Notes: generated by a model from the sequence alone, not told the origin. DNA of 64,000 nt from UBA1181 sp045600225 (GCA_045600225.1 JAZRXL010000061.1:1-64000); one strand, 5' to 3'. Numbered from the stretch's first letter, positions 1 through 8,273 are shown. A program made the numbers and translations.

Positions 1-345
1 GATGAAGACCGTGTTCTAATCGTTCGTGAATACCTTGAAAGTGGTCTTTCCGCAGAGAAGATCACACAGAAGTATCATATTAGTAGTCGTTCGGTGCTGT
101 TTTCATGGATGGACAAGTTTCTTAATGAAAAGGATTCATTACCTTTGCCGTTGGAATCACCAACAGATTGCGATATGGCAAAGACATCCGATGAGCTCCT
201 CAAGGAGAAGGATGCGGAGATCAAGCGTCTGCGCAAGGCCTTAGAATTGGAAAAGCTCCGTTCCAAGGCATTCTCCACCATGATTGATGTTGCTGAGGAA
301 ATGTTCAACATCCCGGTAAGAAAAAAAGCTGGCACCAAACAGTAA
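1..345 (+). CDS. IS3-family transposase OrfA, 5' partial
   Basis: The frame is open from base 1, so the start codon lies outside the window; the visible part is 114 residues. The first 40 residues form a helix-turn-helix typical of IS3 OrfA (segments EYLESGLSAEKITQKYHI and SVLFSWMDKF), which binds the element's ends. Residues about 60-85 are charged and heptad-like (LLKEKDAEIKRLRKALELE), matching the leucine-zipper dimerisation region of OrfA. It ends TAA at 343-345, just past the A-rich slippery stretch from which ribosomes can move to the OrfB frame. Function is DNA binding within the transposase complex. Confidence 0.85.
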   Translation, partial: DEDRVLIVREYLESGLSAEKITQKYHISSRSVLFSWMDKFLNEKDSLPLPLESPTDCDMAKTSDELLKEKDAEIKRLRKALELEKLRSKAFSTMIDVAEEMFNIPVRKKAGTKQ

Positions 346-359
346 GCTTGCTCCGCAAG
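321..359 (+). promoter_or_regulatory. Programmed -1 ribosomal frameshift site of the IS element
   Basis: Seven A then G at 321-328 lie so that the OrfA frame reads A_AAA_AAA. A -1 slip continues in the OrfB frame from 327 with no stop before 348. A 5-bp stem (CTTGC 347-351 with GCAAG 355-359, loop TCC) lies about 19 bases downstream. IS3 elements are known to make OrfAB transposase by this kind of slip; its use here is inferred. Confidence 0.65.
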
Positions 360-1250
360 GAGAGCTCAGGCGCAGGTCTGGGCACTCTCTGCGGACTGTT
401 TGGTTACAGCAGGCAGGCGTACAACAAGCGCAGTGACGCAGAAGGTTTTGCGGAGGATGCCATCGAGCCTATCATCATGGAGAAAGCACGGGAATATCGT
501 AAGTCCAACCCAGGCCTCGGTGCAGCCAAGCTTCATTCCATACTGAAGCGGATGTTTGACGAAACTGGATGCTTCCCCGGCCGTGACAGTTTTATAGAGA
601 TGCTTCGCAAGCACGGGCTCATGGTGAGGATGAAACGCAGGAGACGCTATAAGACAACGGATTCCGAGCACAATTACCGCAAGTATCCCAATCTCATAAA
701 GGATGTTGTTCCTGACCATCCCAACCAGATATGGGCAAGCGATATCACGTATGTAGAGACCAATGAAGGCGTATGCTACCTGTCTCTCATAACAGACCTT
801 TATTCCCATAAGATAGTGGGATGGTCGGTAGGTCCCACTCTTGAAACGACGTATCCCCTCGAAGCGTTATCCATGGCGTACAAGAGCATCGACGATGAGA
901 CGGCAAAGGGGCTCATACATCATTCTGACAGAGGGTGCCAGTACTGCAGCCAGATGTACGTGGCAATACTTAAGAGCCGTGGCACACAGATAAGCATGAC
1001 TCAAAGCGGAGATCCTTTGGAGAATGCTGTCGCAGAACGTGCAAACGGCATACTGAAGACAGAATGGCTTTACCGAATGAGTATACCTACACGCAGGGCA
1101 TGCAAGAAGGAACTTACCAGAATCATCACATTCTATAACGAGGAGAGGCCGCACATGAGTATAGGCAACCAGACTCCATCCGTTGCACACTCACAGATGG
1201 GACCTCAGCAAAGAATGTGGAAGAATCCATGGGAAGACGCTCATAATTAG
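348..1250 (+). CDS. IS3-family transposase OrfB (DDE integrase core)
   Basis: This is the catalytic part of the transposase, about 300 residues. The N-terminal HTH_21-like region (YRKSNPGLGAAKLHSILKR) is followed by the rve integrase core with the three acidic residues visible: D in WASDITYVE, D in HHSDRGCQY and E in ENAVAERANGILKTEW. The tail IITFYNEERPHMSIGNQTP is the usual IS3 ending. The first possible start is a TTG at 348, but the frame is open back to 327, so the active protein is probably the OrfAB fusion made by -1 frameshifting. There are no internal stops, so it looks intact apart from the missing left part of the element. Confidence 0.93.
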   Translation: MLRKESSGAGLGTLCGLFGYSRQAYNKRSDAEGFAEDAIEPIIMEKAREYRKSNPGLGAAKLHSILKRMFDETGCFPGRDSFIEMLRKHGLMVRMKRRRRYKTTDSEHNYRKYPNLIKDVVPDHPNQIWASDITYVETNEGVCYLSLITDLYSHKIVGWSVGPTLETTYPLEALSMAYKSIDDETAKGLIHHSDRGCQYCSQMYVAILKSRGTQISMTQSGDPLENAVAERANGILKTEWLYRMSIPTRRACKKELTRIITFYNEERPHMSIGNQTPSVAHSQMGPQQRMWKNPWEDAHN

Positions 1251-1326
1251 AAGAAAATGTATAGCTTTGCACCGATTCCAAGAACAGAAGGCGTAACCAT
1301 TTTAGAGAAAATCGCGCGAAAAGGTT

Positions 1327-1500
1327 AACCTTTTCAGTTGTAAGGGGTATTTGATGACAACCCATTCAGTATGACTGACAACCTGTTTCGCTATAAGAAT
1401 CGAATGGTGTAAACTCTTTTAGTGAAGTAATAAGAATTATTGTAAACCTATTAAGTTTAACTATCCTAAAAGTGACAACCTTTTTCAGTTAAGTACAAGG
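1327..1500 (+). repeat. Imperfect direct repeats beside the IS element
   Basis: AACCTTTTCAGTTGTAAGG at 1327-1345 is repeated with small insertions at 1477-1500 (AACCTTTTTCAGTT then AAGTACAAGG). TGACAACC also recurs nearby (about 1354, 1376 and 1473). The 1251-1516 stretch holds no gene. These could be the IS right terminus plus a remnant of a second copy; this is inference. Confidence 0.35.
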
Positions 1501-1516
1501 TACGGAGTCTATGGCA

Positions 1517-1546
1517 TAAAAAAAAGATTGGCAATGCCAATCTTTT
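1517..1546 (-). terminator. Rho-independent terminator of the amidoligase operon
   Basis: GATTGGC (1526-1532), loop AAT, GCCAATC (1536-1542), followed on the minus strand by a run of eight or more T. It lies 27 bases after the last gene of the minus-strand operon ending at 1573. Confidence 0.8.
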
Positions 1547-1572
1547 CCCGATTCGTATATTACAACTTAATA

Positions 1573-2517
1573 CTAATACTCATAATTATCAAACGACTGA
1601 ATCTTATAAATTAAGGAATTCTGCAACACCAAAGGCTTATTATGCACAAAGAACACCATACCATGCACAGGTGATTTCACCTCTTCCAACACAGAGCCAT
1701 CATACGGATCAACAATCTTTGCCAAAACAGTACCTGGTCTCACATGTTGGTTTGGTCCTAACACACGGCAGAAGATTCCTGCACATTTAGCAGAGACATT
1801 CACCAACTCATCTTCATTCAAATAGACCGACTCATATCCTACATTTAAAATTCTACCCTTAATGATACCGGTTCTTTTCATAAAACGGATAATAGAATCT
1901 ATGGTAAACTGACTGGCTTCGAAATCCATACTATTCGTTTGTCCCGCATAGACAGAGAAGGCCTTTGTATTCCACAACTGCCAGTTATAGTTGAGCAATG
2001 TGGTATCGAATGGGAGTGGCGTATGAACCGTAACCAACGGCATGCCAAATAATTTAGCCGAATCCACATCCTCGAAACCCGTACGAAGCATACGTACATG
2101 AGGCACAAAGTCTCCCGACATATAGAAACTAGACATCTGTATTCCATACTGGAATCCTTCCAACTGTTTGAAGACAGCTGCCGCAATACGCTGTGTCGTC
2201 TCTCCTTTATCATAACCGGGGTACATTCTATTGATATCCGTTCCGTCCATTGCCCAAAAGCGTTTATTCACATTCATTGAGAAGGGATTGCAAGAAGGAA
2301 TAACCAAGACACTCTTGTCTCGATCCATCTCGCCTCTCTCCTCCAACCTTTTTAAAACAGAAACAATCTGTGCGCAAATATATTGTTGTTGGATCTCATC
2401 TCCACGCATGCTACCCACAATAGCCAATGTAGGCGTACCTTCACCAAAACGAAAACCTGTAATTCTGAAATCATCCCTATAAGCCGATTTCATCTGAAAC
2501 AATATCTCTCTTTTCAT
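1573..2517 (-). CDS. AstE/aspartoacylase-like protein with lost active site
   Basis: It is 314 residues and similar along its length to the upstream neighbour (2531-3469), including the shared C-terminal part (GRILNVGYESVYLNEDE and GTVLAKIVDPYDG) that resembles a lipoyl/beta-barrel-like domain of AstE/AspA proteins. The family binds zinc through H and E of a GxHGDE motif plus a later His and uses a catalytic Glu. Here the first motif reads GSMRGDE (His to Arg), the DVHSS position reads IQMSS (His to Met) and the VVEMGVG position reads SVYAGQ (Glu to Tyr). It is therefore probably not a hydrolase on its own, and may be a partner or regulator of the neighbouring enzyme. It is the last gene of the operon, 13 bases after its paralogue. 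The substrate is unknown. Confidence 0.8.
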   Translation of the reverse strand: MKREILFQMKSAYRDDFRITGFRFGEGTPTLAIVGSMRGDEIQQQYICAQIVSVLKRLEERGEMDRDKSVLVIPSCNPFSMNVNKRFWAMDGTDINRMYPGYDKGETTQRIAAAVFKQLEGFQYGIQMSSFYMSGDFVPHVRMLRTGFEDVDSAKLFGMPLVTVHTPLPFDTTLLNYNWQLWNTKAFSVYAGQTNSMDFEASQFTIDSIIRFMKRTGIIKGRILNVGYESVYLNEDELVNVSAKCAGIFCRVLGPNQHVRPGTVLAKIVDPYDGSVLEEVKSPVHGMVFFVHNKPLVLQNSLIYKIQSFDNYEY

Positions 2518-2530
2518 GATTATCTACTCC

Positions 2531-3469
2531 TTATCCTTCTTTGTTAAAATTGAATATTCGCGCCATCAACGATCCTTCATACACAATCGGATAGGCTCTA
2601 ATGGTAAAAAGGTATCCCTCGCAAGGTGCCAACACCTCACTCAACACCTCTCCACGCAATGGATCTACAATGGCACCAATATGTTCTCCTTTGGTTACAA
2701 CCGTTCCACATTTATTCTCAGTCAGAAAGACACCAGAAGTCTCTGCGTTCAAAAATGAGACCGTATCACCCTTACAAACAATCGCAGGCGATATCAGTTT
2801 GTTTTCTCCTTCAGACTTCCACATTCCCATATCCTCCATCAGGTTGAAAATACCGCCAACCAAACGAGAACACATACGATGGTTGATACGTTGTCCTACT
2901 CCCATCTCAACCACCAAACATGGGGTTCCTGTGCTATTCAACGAATAGGCCAAGGTAGCTTCCAACACCGTAGCTGCATCATGAATCCAAATAAAATCTA
3001 CATCCAAAAGTTGTGCTTTCGGCAACAAATAATCTTCGTGAAGCACATTGATGCGCACCTGTGGAGTCTCTCTCAGATAAAGGTTGCTGGAGTGGACATC
3101 AATCACCATGTCCGCACCCTTTAAATCCTCCACTATCGTGTAAGCAGCTTGCTCCACCATCGTGCCATTAGGATTACCAGGAAAGATTCGATTCATATCC
3201 AAATCATAGTTTGGCACTCCTCTCTGGATCGTATCTATTCCCAAAGGATTAAGTGCAGGATAGATCTCTATCGTTCCATTTAGTTTTTCTATGTTTTCTT
3301 GTACTATTCGAGCCAGTTCATAACATACCATCTGTCCCTCTAACTCATCTCCATGCGTACCTGTCACCACACAGATACGACTCTTTCCATCACCATTCGA
3401 AATCACATTCTTTCGAATGAACATTCGTTCATCAATAGGCAATGCAGTTGAAACTACAGTCTTTATCAT
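2531..3469 (-). CDS. Succinylglutamate desuccinylase/aspartoacylase family zinc hydrolase
   Basis: It is a 312-residue M14-like deacylase. The zinc motif GTHGDELEG (about residues 37-45), the downstream His in DVHSSNLY and the catalytic Glu in VVEMGVGQ are all present. The family removes acyl or aminoacyl groups from amide-linked substrates. In this operon, beside an ATP-grasp ligase and a transglutaminase-like protease, it would trim or release a peptide or amide modification; that role is inferred from context. The C-terminal third (GVFLTENKCGTVVTKGEHI, then IVDPLRGEVLSEV) looks like a barrel-sandwich-type extension found in some COG3608 members. The start ATG at 3469 lies 19 bases after the transglutaminase-like gene. 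Confidence 0.85.
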   Translation of the reverse strand: MIKTVVSTALPIDERMFIRKNVISNGDGKSRICVVTGTHGDELEGQMVCYELARIVQENIEKLNGTIEIYPALNPLGIDTIQRGVPNYDLDMNRIFPGNPNGTMVEQAAYTIVEDLKGADMVIDVHSSNLYLRETPQVRINVLHEDYLLPKAQLLDVDFIWIHDAATVLEATLAYSLNSTGTPCLVVEMGVGQRINHRMCSRLVGGIFNLMEDMGMWKSEGENKLISPAIVCKGDTVSFLNAETSGVFLTENKCGTVVTKGEHIGAIVDPLRGEVLSEVLAPCEGYLFTIRAYPIVYEGSLMARIFNFNKEG

Positions 3470-3488
3470 TTTCTTTTTATTTAATTAA

Positions 3489-4256
3489 TCAAAACTCTTG
3501 CACATTGACTGATATACGAGTAGTCTGGGAGGTACTACCTCTATACACGCCACGACTCACCGAGCAATCGGAAGCATCCCGGCCGTGCGCCACTTTAATA
3601 TATCCATAGTCAATCTGATTGTCATTCGTCGGATCGAAACCAAACCAATAGTGTCCATCACTCACCTCCACCCAAGCGTGGGTAGACCCTTCGCCCATCA
3701 AAAAGCCGTTGACATAGCGGGCACATATTCCGAACCTACGACAAAGCGCAATCATCAAATGTGCATAGTCTTGGCACACTCCCCTTCGTTGAGAGAAGAC
3801 TTCCGAAGCAGTAGTCTCCATCGACGTAGACGAAGGAATGTAACTTACCCATTCGTGTACCCAATGGCAAATCTGCATAGCATCAATCAACGGATTACCA
3901 ACCATGCAAAGACAATCCATCTCCAACTGGCTCGGCAGTAATGTTAAGTTTGTAGGGTATAGATAAATGGGCCAAATTGACTCCTCTACAGGAAGTGCGT
4001 ATGAGGAAAGTGAAACAATGCCCGTACTCACATATGCTAGTGAAAGATGTCGCTCGCAAGTGCCAGCCACGAGGAGAGAATTACCAAAGGCATCTAAACT
4101 ACGCTTTCTCCAAAAGATATTTGGCAAAATCAGATGAGATTCCTCCACCTGTTGAAACGCATTCACACAAGGCTCACATCGAAGTTTTATATCGTGGAAA
4201 GTCACTTGCGTTCCGAACTCAACAAATGTCTGATAATTATATAAGTATCTCCTCAT
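3489..4256 (-). CDS. Transglutaminase-like cysteine protease
   Basis: It is 255 residues from the chosen start. The N-terminal beta-rich region (MRRYLYNYQTFVEF, then HDIKLRCEP) is the usual N-terminus of COG1305 proteins, so this ATG at 4256 is preferred to one at 4319 that would overlap the alpha-E gene. The catalytic triad is visible: Cys in RRGVCQDYAH, His in STHAWVEV and Asp in GFDPTND. In this operon type the protein is thought to act as a peptidase on an amide-linked product. It has no signal peptide, so it is probably cytoplasmic. It lies 22 bases after the alpha-E gene. Confidence 0.88.
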   Translation of the reverse strand: MRRYLYNYQTFVEFGTQVTFHDIKLRCEPCVNAFQQVEESHLILPNIFWRKRSLDAFGNSLLVAGTCERHLSLAYVSTGIVSLSSYALPVEESIWPIYLYPTNLTLLPSQLEMDCLCMVGNPLIDAMQICHWVHEWVSYIPSSTSMETTASEVFSQRRGVCQDYAHLMIALCRRFGICARYVNGFLMGEGSTHAWVEVSDGHYWFGFDPTNDNQIDYGYIKVAHGRDASDCSVSRGVYRGSTSQTTRISVNVQEF

Positions 4257-4278
4257 ACGCACTTGCAACAGATCCCGT

Positions 4279-4971
4279 CTATATTCGAACCAATCGGTTG
4301 ATATCGCACAAGATGACATTCGATTTTGATGATGTCAAATCGCCATCGGCAAACATCACATCCAACTTATCGGAAACAATATCATCGAACACCAATGTCT
4401 TTATGTCTTCACCATACCTTACCAAACGATCGTACAACATGACAATTCGGTTCATAGGATAAGAGAAACGCAGACACATATCGATATTCTCTATCGTTTT
4501 ACCCACCATCAACATAGCCAACTCTTTGCGGTTGAAGATTCGTTGCTCAACCGAACCCCAGAAGGCCAACACCCAGTCGGTCACATTTTGCAAACGAGTG
4601 ATGTTCGTAATCTTCTCTGCTTTACACTTGTTCATATATGAGATGCTCAACTCTATAAAGCTCAACGACTCTGTTGTGATATCCTCACGAAGAAGGATAG
4701 CATTGTCTTTTGCCATAATCAACTCAGAAAGAACAGAACATGGATTCTTCTCATCGTAAAGCATTCCCAATGCAAACTCTTCCGGACTAGAATAGGAAGC
4801 ATATGGATCCAATCGTTTCCAAAATTGTTCATAATCCTCTGGTTCTCCATCTATCATTTTATCGTAACATTTGCGTAACAGATGCAATGTCATATACACT
4901 CTCTCCGTATAGCGACCCAACCAATAGAGGCGGTCTGCTTTCTTCACTGAAATAATATCGCTTTTAACCAT
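4279..4971 (-). CDS. Alpha-E domain protein
   Basis: It is 230 residues, mostly helical, and opens with KKADRLYWLGRYTERVYM, the hallmark of the alpha-E (COG2307) family. Alpha-E proteins occur almost always beside a circularly permuted ATP-grasp ligase and a transglutaminase-like protein and are proposed to assist the ligase; the biochemistry is not established. The family is usually about 300 residues, so this one is on the short side. It begins 33 bases after the ATP-grasp gene, in the same transcript. Confidence 0.88.
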   Translation of the reverse strand: MVKSDIISVKKADRLYWLGRYTERVYMTLHLLRKCYDKMIDGEPEDYEQFWKRLDPYASYSSPEEFALGMLYDEKNPCSVLSELIMAKDNAILLREDITTESLSFIELSISYMNKCKAEKITNITRLQNVTDWVLAFWGSVEQRIFNRKELAMLMVGKTIENIDMCLRFSYPMNRIVMLYDRLVRYGEDIKTLVFDDIVSDKLDVMFADGDLTSSKSNVILCDINRLVRI

Positions 4972-5004
4972 AGTCTATAATCTTTACTTAAACCGTTCTA
5001 TTCA

Positions 5005-6339
5005 TTATTCTGTTAAAATCCATGTATCTTTGAATCCACCACCTTGTGAAGAGTTGACCACAAAAGAGTTCTCTATTCGAGAGAAGCGCGTCAAACCACT
5101 TTTCCAAACCTTGGTTTCCTTGCCACTAATCACAAAAGCACGAAGGTCTGCCTTTCGTTCCACCAACTCTCCATTATCCAATATTTGCAAATCTTTGAAG
5201 TCAATCACTTCTTGTGCAATCCATCTACGAGGTTCGTCAATAATCAACTGCTTCAATTCTTCCAACTTCTCTTTTGAAAGATCCCTACCGAAGATAACTC
5301 CATAACCACCAGCTTCACTTACCTCTTTAATCACCAATTTATCAAGATGAGCTAACACATAATCGTAATCCTCTTTATAGTAAGGCAAATAAGTAGGTGC
5401 ATTTTGTAAAATCGGTTCCTCCTTCAAATAGTATTGAACCATTTTAGGCACAAAATAATAGATACCCTTATCATCTGCCGCACCATTACCAAAACCGTTT
5501 ATGATTGCCACATTTCCTGCCTTATAAGCCTCCATAACATTTGGAATACCCAACATTGAAGAGGGTTCAAATGCCAACGGATCCATATACTCATCACTAA
5601 TTCTGCGATAGATACAACCTACACGCTTTTTCTCTTTGTACATACCTCCGTAGTAGACAACACCATCTGCCACAAACATATCACCGGGATAAGCCAACGT
5701 AGCACCTGTTTTCTCAGCCAAGTAAGAATGCTCGAAGAAAGCCGAGTTGTAACGACCAGGAGTCAGAATCACTGCAATGCCTCTTCCATCGTTCATCTCA
5801 TCCATCATATCTCTCAAAAGGTCTGCATAGTCTCTATTATCAGCAATGTGATTTTCAGAGAAGGTCTCTGGCGAAACCTTTCTTGTTACCGTTCTCGCAA
5901 TCATTGGATAACTAGCACCCGAAGGAATACGAAGGTTGTCTTCCAACACATACCATTGTCCATCCTTTCCCTCCACAAGGTCTATACCAGAAATGTGAGA
6001 ATAAACACCCAATTTAGGATCGATGCCTTCACACTCAGGCATATAACCTTTAGATGAATAGACAAACTCCTCTGGCACAACACCATCTTTTATAATCTTT
6101 TTGTCGTGATACACATCCCACAGAAACATGTTCAAAGCCTTCACCCTTTGCTTCAAACCAGCTTCCAAATAGCTCCACGCCTCTTTAGTGATCACACGAG
6201 GCACTGAATCGAACGGGAACAACTGTTCATTGAACACGCCATGCTTGTAAACACCGAAACGAACTCCATATCGTTCCATCCACTTGTTGACAGTATCCCT
6301 ACTGTCTGTAAGGTCTTTTAGGTTAATTCTACTGGACAT
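5005..6339 (-). CDS. Circularly permuted ATP-grasp amidoligase
   Basis: It is 444 residues and matches the COG2308 circularly permuted ATP-grasp type. Visible landmarks are FPFDSVPRVITKEAW near the N-terminus, GIDLVEGKDGQWYVLEDN followed by RIPSGASYP in the middle (the ATP-grasp core region), GNVAIINGFGNGAADDKG and, near the C-terminus, KEVSEAGGYGVIFG and WIAQEVIDF. Such enzymes form amide bonds with ATP, and comparative genomics links them to synthesis of short peptides or peptide tags. It is first in the operon ATP-grasp, alpha-E, transglutaminase, two AstE-like genes. The actual substrate and product are unknown. Confidence 0.88.
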   Translation of the reverse strand: MSSRINLKDLTDSRDTVNKWMERYGVRFGVYKHGVFNEQLFPFDSVPRVITKEAWSYLEAGLKQRVKALNMFLWDVYHDKKIIKDGVVPEEFVYSSKGYMPECEGIDPKLGVYSHISGIDLVEGKDGQWYVLEDNLRIPSGASYPMIARTVTRKVSPETFSENHIADNRDYADLLRDMMDEMNDGRGIAVILTPGRYNSAFFEHSYLAEKTGATLAYPGDMFVADGVVYYGGMYKEKKRVGCIYRRISDEYMDPLAFEPSSMLGIPNVMEAYKAGNVAIINGFGNGAADDKGIYYFVPKMVQYYLKEEPILQNAPTYLPYYKEDYDYVLAHLDKLVIKEVSEAGGYGVIFGRDLSKEKLEELKQLIIDEPRRWIAQEVIDFKDLQILDNGELVERKADLRAFVISGKETKVWKSGLTRFSRIENSFVVNSSQGGGFKDTWILTE

Positions 6340-6415
6340 AATCTTAAATGTTTTTGTACTTTGACATTTTGTCCAAAATACTTTGGTTCAACTTTCTTTT
6401 TGACTAATTTTCAAA

Positions 6416-6446
6416 GCAAATATAAAGCAAAAAGATAGCATAACAA
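6416..6446 (-). promoter_or_regulatory. Promoter of the amidoligase operon
   Basis: On the minus strand a perfect Bacteroidota -7 box, TATATTTG (6416-6423), is preceded after 19 bases by CTTG (6443-6446) as the -33 element. Transcription would begin near 6409, giving a leader of about 70 bases. The 6340-6618 stretch is otherwise very AT-rich with nothing else recognised. Confidence 0.6.
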
Positions 6447-6618
6447 GATAAATAAATGATTTTTTGTAAGCAATATTTTACATACTCTATCATTTTGATT
6501 AGTTTAATAAAAATTTGATTACCATTGGTTGAAAATATAACAATCGGGCTTGCAAAACTTACAGATTGAAAAAAGAGCAAACATATCGTTATCCACATAA
6601 ATCGCACTTGCCTAATAA

Positions 6619-6658
6619 TAAAAAAGAAAGCCAATACTCAAAGAAAATGAATATTGGC
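6619..6658 (-). terminator. Terminator of tRNA-Arg
   Basis: GCCAATA (6630-6636) pairs with TATTGGC (6652-6658); on the minus strand the stem is followed by TTTCTTTTTTATT. It lies 23 bases beyond the 3' end of the tRNA. Confidence 0.75.
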
Positions 6659-6681
6659 AAAGTGTTGTAATACTAAATCAG

Positions 6682-6753
6682 TAGCCGCGCCGGGAATCGA
6701 ACCCGGATCTAAGGTTTAGGAAACCCGTATTCTATCCGTTGAACTACGCAGCC
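6682..6753 (-). tRNA. tRNA-Arg (anticodon CCT)
   Basis: On the minus strand it folds as acceptor GGCTGCG/CGCGGCT (two G-T pairs), D stem GTTC/GAAT, anticodon loop TTCCTAA and T arm CCGGG-TTCGATT-CCCGG, with discriminator A; total 72 bases. The anticodon CCT reads AGG (Arg). The CCA end is not encoded. The outer anticodon-stem pair is a mismatch. Confidence 0.88.
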
Positions 6754-6862
6754 AAACCCTTGGATCTCGTCATCCAAAATTTGTGGTGCAAATTTATACT
6801 AAATTATTATCTCTACAAAACTATTTCTGAAATGGTGTCTTTGGACGGATACAATACGGCCC

Positions 6863-7858
6863 TTACATAATTCTTAAATCATATTTTTCCACCCTTTCGT
6901 CTCCGACAACCTTTACAACAAGTTCTTTCTCCTCAAACAAAACCTTGTTCTTTCCTTGATATCCCCACACATAGTTTATTTGAGAAGGATGAACCCTAAC
7001 CTGTATCTCCCTATGTGCATAGTCTCTTAGCTTAGTCTGCAACAAACCAGCCCAAACCTCCGTCATCATCAACTCCTTAAAGGAACGATGATATGGTCCT
7101 GCTAAAAGCGAACGTTCTTGCGTAAGTTCTTCCGAAGCATGCAATCCTACCCTCAAGACATTTACTCCAGCCTCTTCAAAACGAAGGTAGAAATCTTTTG
7201 CCCACTGCACAGCCGTTGCCAAATCCAAAGGAGTGTAGCGTCCCAATTCATACAGCTTAGCCAACTGAGTGCCTTTAATGACCAAAGTCGGGTATATTCT
7301 TGTGTTATCTGCGCCCAATGCTATGATATCCTCCACCGTCTGACGAGAGCGCTCATAGGTGTCATGAGGAAGCCCCATCATCATCTGCAATCCCAGATGA
7401 AATCCATTTTGCAAAAGCATCTCTGACGATTTCACAATGGCATCTCTTTTATGTCCTCTGCCAGATGCCATCAGCACCTCATCATGTGTAGACTGGGCAC
7501 CCAACTCCACCGTCGTAACGCCATACCTTTTGAGTAGACCTACAATCTTTTCATCAATATAATCAGGTCGTGTAGACAAACGGATACCCGAAATTTTTCC
7601 ACTCTCCAAATAGCGATACGCCTCACGCAGATAGCGTTCTTGCAAATCCAGGGGGATACCTGTGAAAGAACCGCCAAAGAAAGCCACCTCCACTTCCCTT
7701 CCATCACCCATCGTTGCAAGGTACGAATCGACAATTCCCGGCACCTCTTCGGGTGTGGGAATATCTTCGTGTCCGCTAATCTTTGCTTGGTTGCAGAAGA
7801 CACATTGGTGGGGGCACGCCAACTCTGGTATGAATATAGGAATATTAGAGTGTTTCAT
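6863..7858 (-). CDS. Radical SAM protein, Elp3/HemN-like
   Basis: It is 331 residues. The radical SAM cluster motif CPHQCVFCNQ (Cys-x3-Cys-x2-Cys) is at residues about 15-24, followed by AFFGGSFTG (the GGE-like motif), ELGAQSTHDEVL and GLQMMMGLPHDTYE. These are features of the Elp3-like radical SAM group, which cleaves SAM to a 5'-deoxyadenosyl radical. There is no GNAT acetyltransferase domain as in true Elp3. It is a stand-alone gene between tRNA-Arg and a divergent GlsB-like gene. The substrate is unknown; a tRNA-modification role is possible but not shown. Confidence 0.85.
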   Translation of the reverse strand: MKHSNIPIFIPELACPHQCVFCNQAKISGHEDIPTPEEVPGIVDSYLATMGDGREVEVAFFGGSFTGIPLDLQERYLREAYRYLESGKISGIRLSTRPDYIDEKIVGLLKRYGVTTVELGAQSTHDEVLMASGRGHKRDAIVKSSEMLLQNGFHLGLQMMMGLPHDTYERSRQTVEDIIALGADNTRIYPTLVIKGTQLAKLYELGRYTPLDLATAVQWAKDFYLRFEEAGVNVLRVGLHASEELTQERSLLAGPYHRSFKELMMTEVWAGLLQTKLRDYAHREIQVRVHPSQINYVWGYQGKNKVLFEEKELVVKVVGDERVEKYDLRIM

Positions 7859-7865
7859 GTCGACA

Positions 7866-7873
7866 CAAAGATA
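7866..7873 (-). promoter_or_regulatory. -7 box of the radical SAM gene
   Basis: TATCTTTG on the minus strand matches TAnnTTTG exactly. The start codon is only 8 bases downstream, so the transcript would have almost no leader. No good -33 element is visible at the normal distance. Confidence 0.5.
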
Positions 7874-7989
7874 ATCTTTTTATAAAGAACGCCATAATTC
7901 AAATTTCTTTATTCAAAATTCTTAATTCACAATGATTATTATTAATTTAGCATTGAAAAAACAAAACTTACTATTTAAATATTAAAAAT

Positions 7990-8238
7990 ATGGGAATTAT
8001 TATCTCTTTATTGATTGGTGCCCTTGCAGGATTTTTGGGTAGCAAATTGTTCGCAGGTGCAAGCAACGGATTGTTGTTAGACCTTTTGATCGGTATCATT
8101 GGTGGTTCTATCGGCGGATTCTTGTTCGGTGACTTCTTTAATGGACTTACTGGAATCCCTTACGTAGGAGAAATCGTTACCGCTACATTAGGTGCTGTTA
8201 TTCTTTTGTGGATTATCTCTTTCTTCAAGAAGAAATAA
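7990..8238 (+). CDS. GlsB/YeaQ/YmgE-family small membrane protein
   Basis: It is 82 residues with three hydrophobic, Gly-rich segments: IISLLIGALAGFLGSKLF, LLLDLLIGIIGGSIGGFLFG and IVTATLGAVILLWIISFF. This pattern and length match the transglycosylase-associated/GlsB stress-response family of inner-membrane proteins. The biochemical role of the family is poorly known; in other bacteria members are linked to general stress. It is a single gene with its own terminator hairpin downstream. Confidence 0.88.
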   Translation: MGIIISLLIGALAGFLGSKLFAGASNGLLLDLLIGIIGGSIGGFLFGDFFNGLTGIPYVGEIVTATLGAVILLWIISFFKKK

Positions 8239-8273
8239 TAAAGAAAAGGTATCAATTATCTATACCAATTAAA

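Larger units (their letters stand above)
1..1250 (+). mobile_element. IS3-family insertion sequence, left end outside window
   Basis: The stretch carries a helix-turn-helix OrfA and a DDE-transposase OrfB in the overlapping -1 arrangement typical of IS3 elements. The left end and OrfA start lie beyond the window edge. The exact right end was not determined: non-coding sequence up to about 1500 contains repeated motifs that may belong to the element. Codon use by eye is richer in G and C than in neighbouring genes, which fits recent acquisition. Confidence 0.88.

Noticed and set aside
6404..6634. Open frame of 76 codons on the minus strand
   Set aside because: It is AT-rich, overlaps the tRNA-Arg terminator and the operon promoter, and has no family resemblance.
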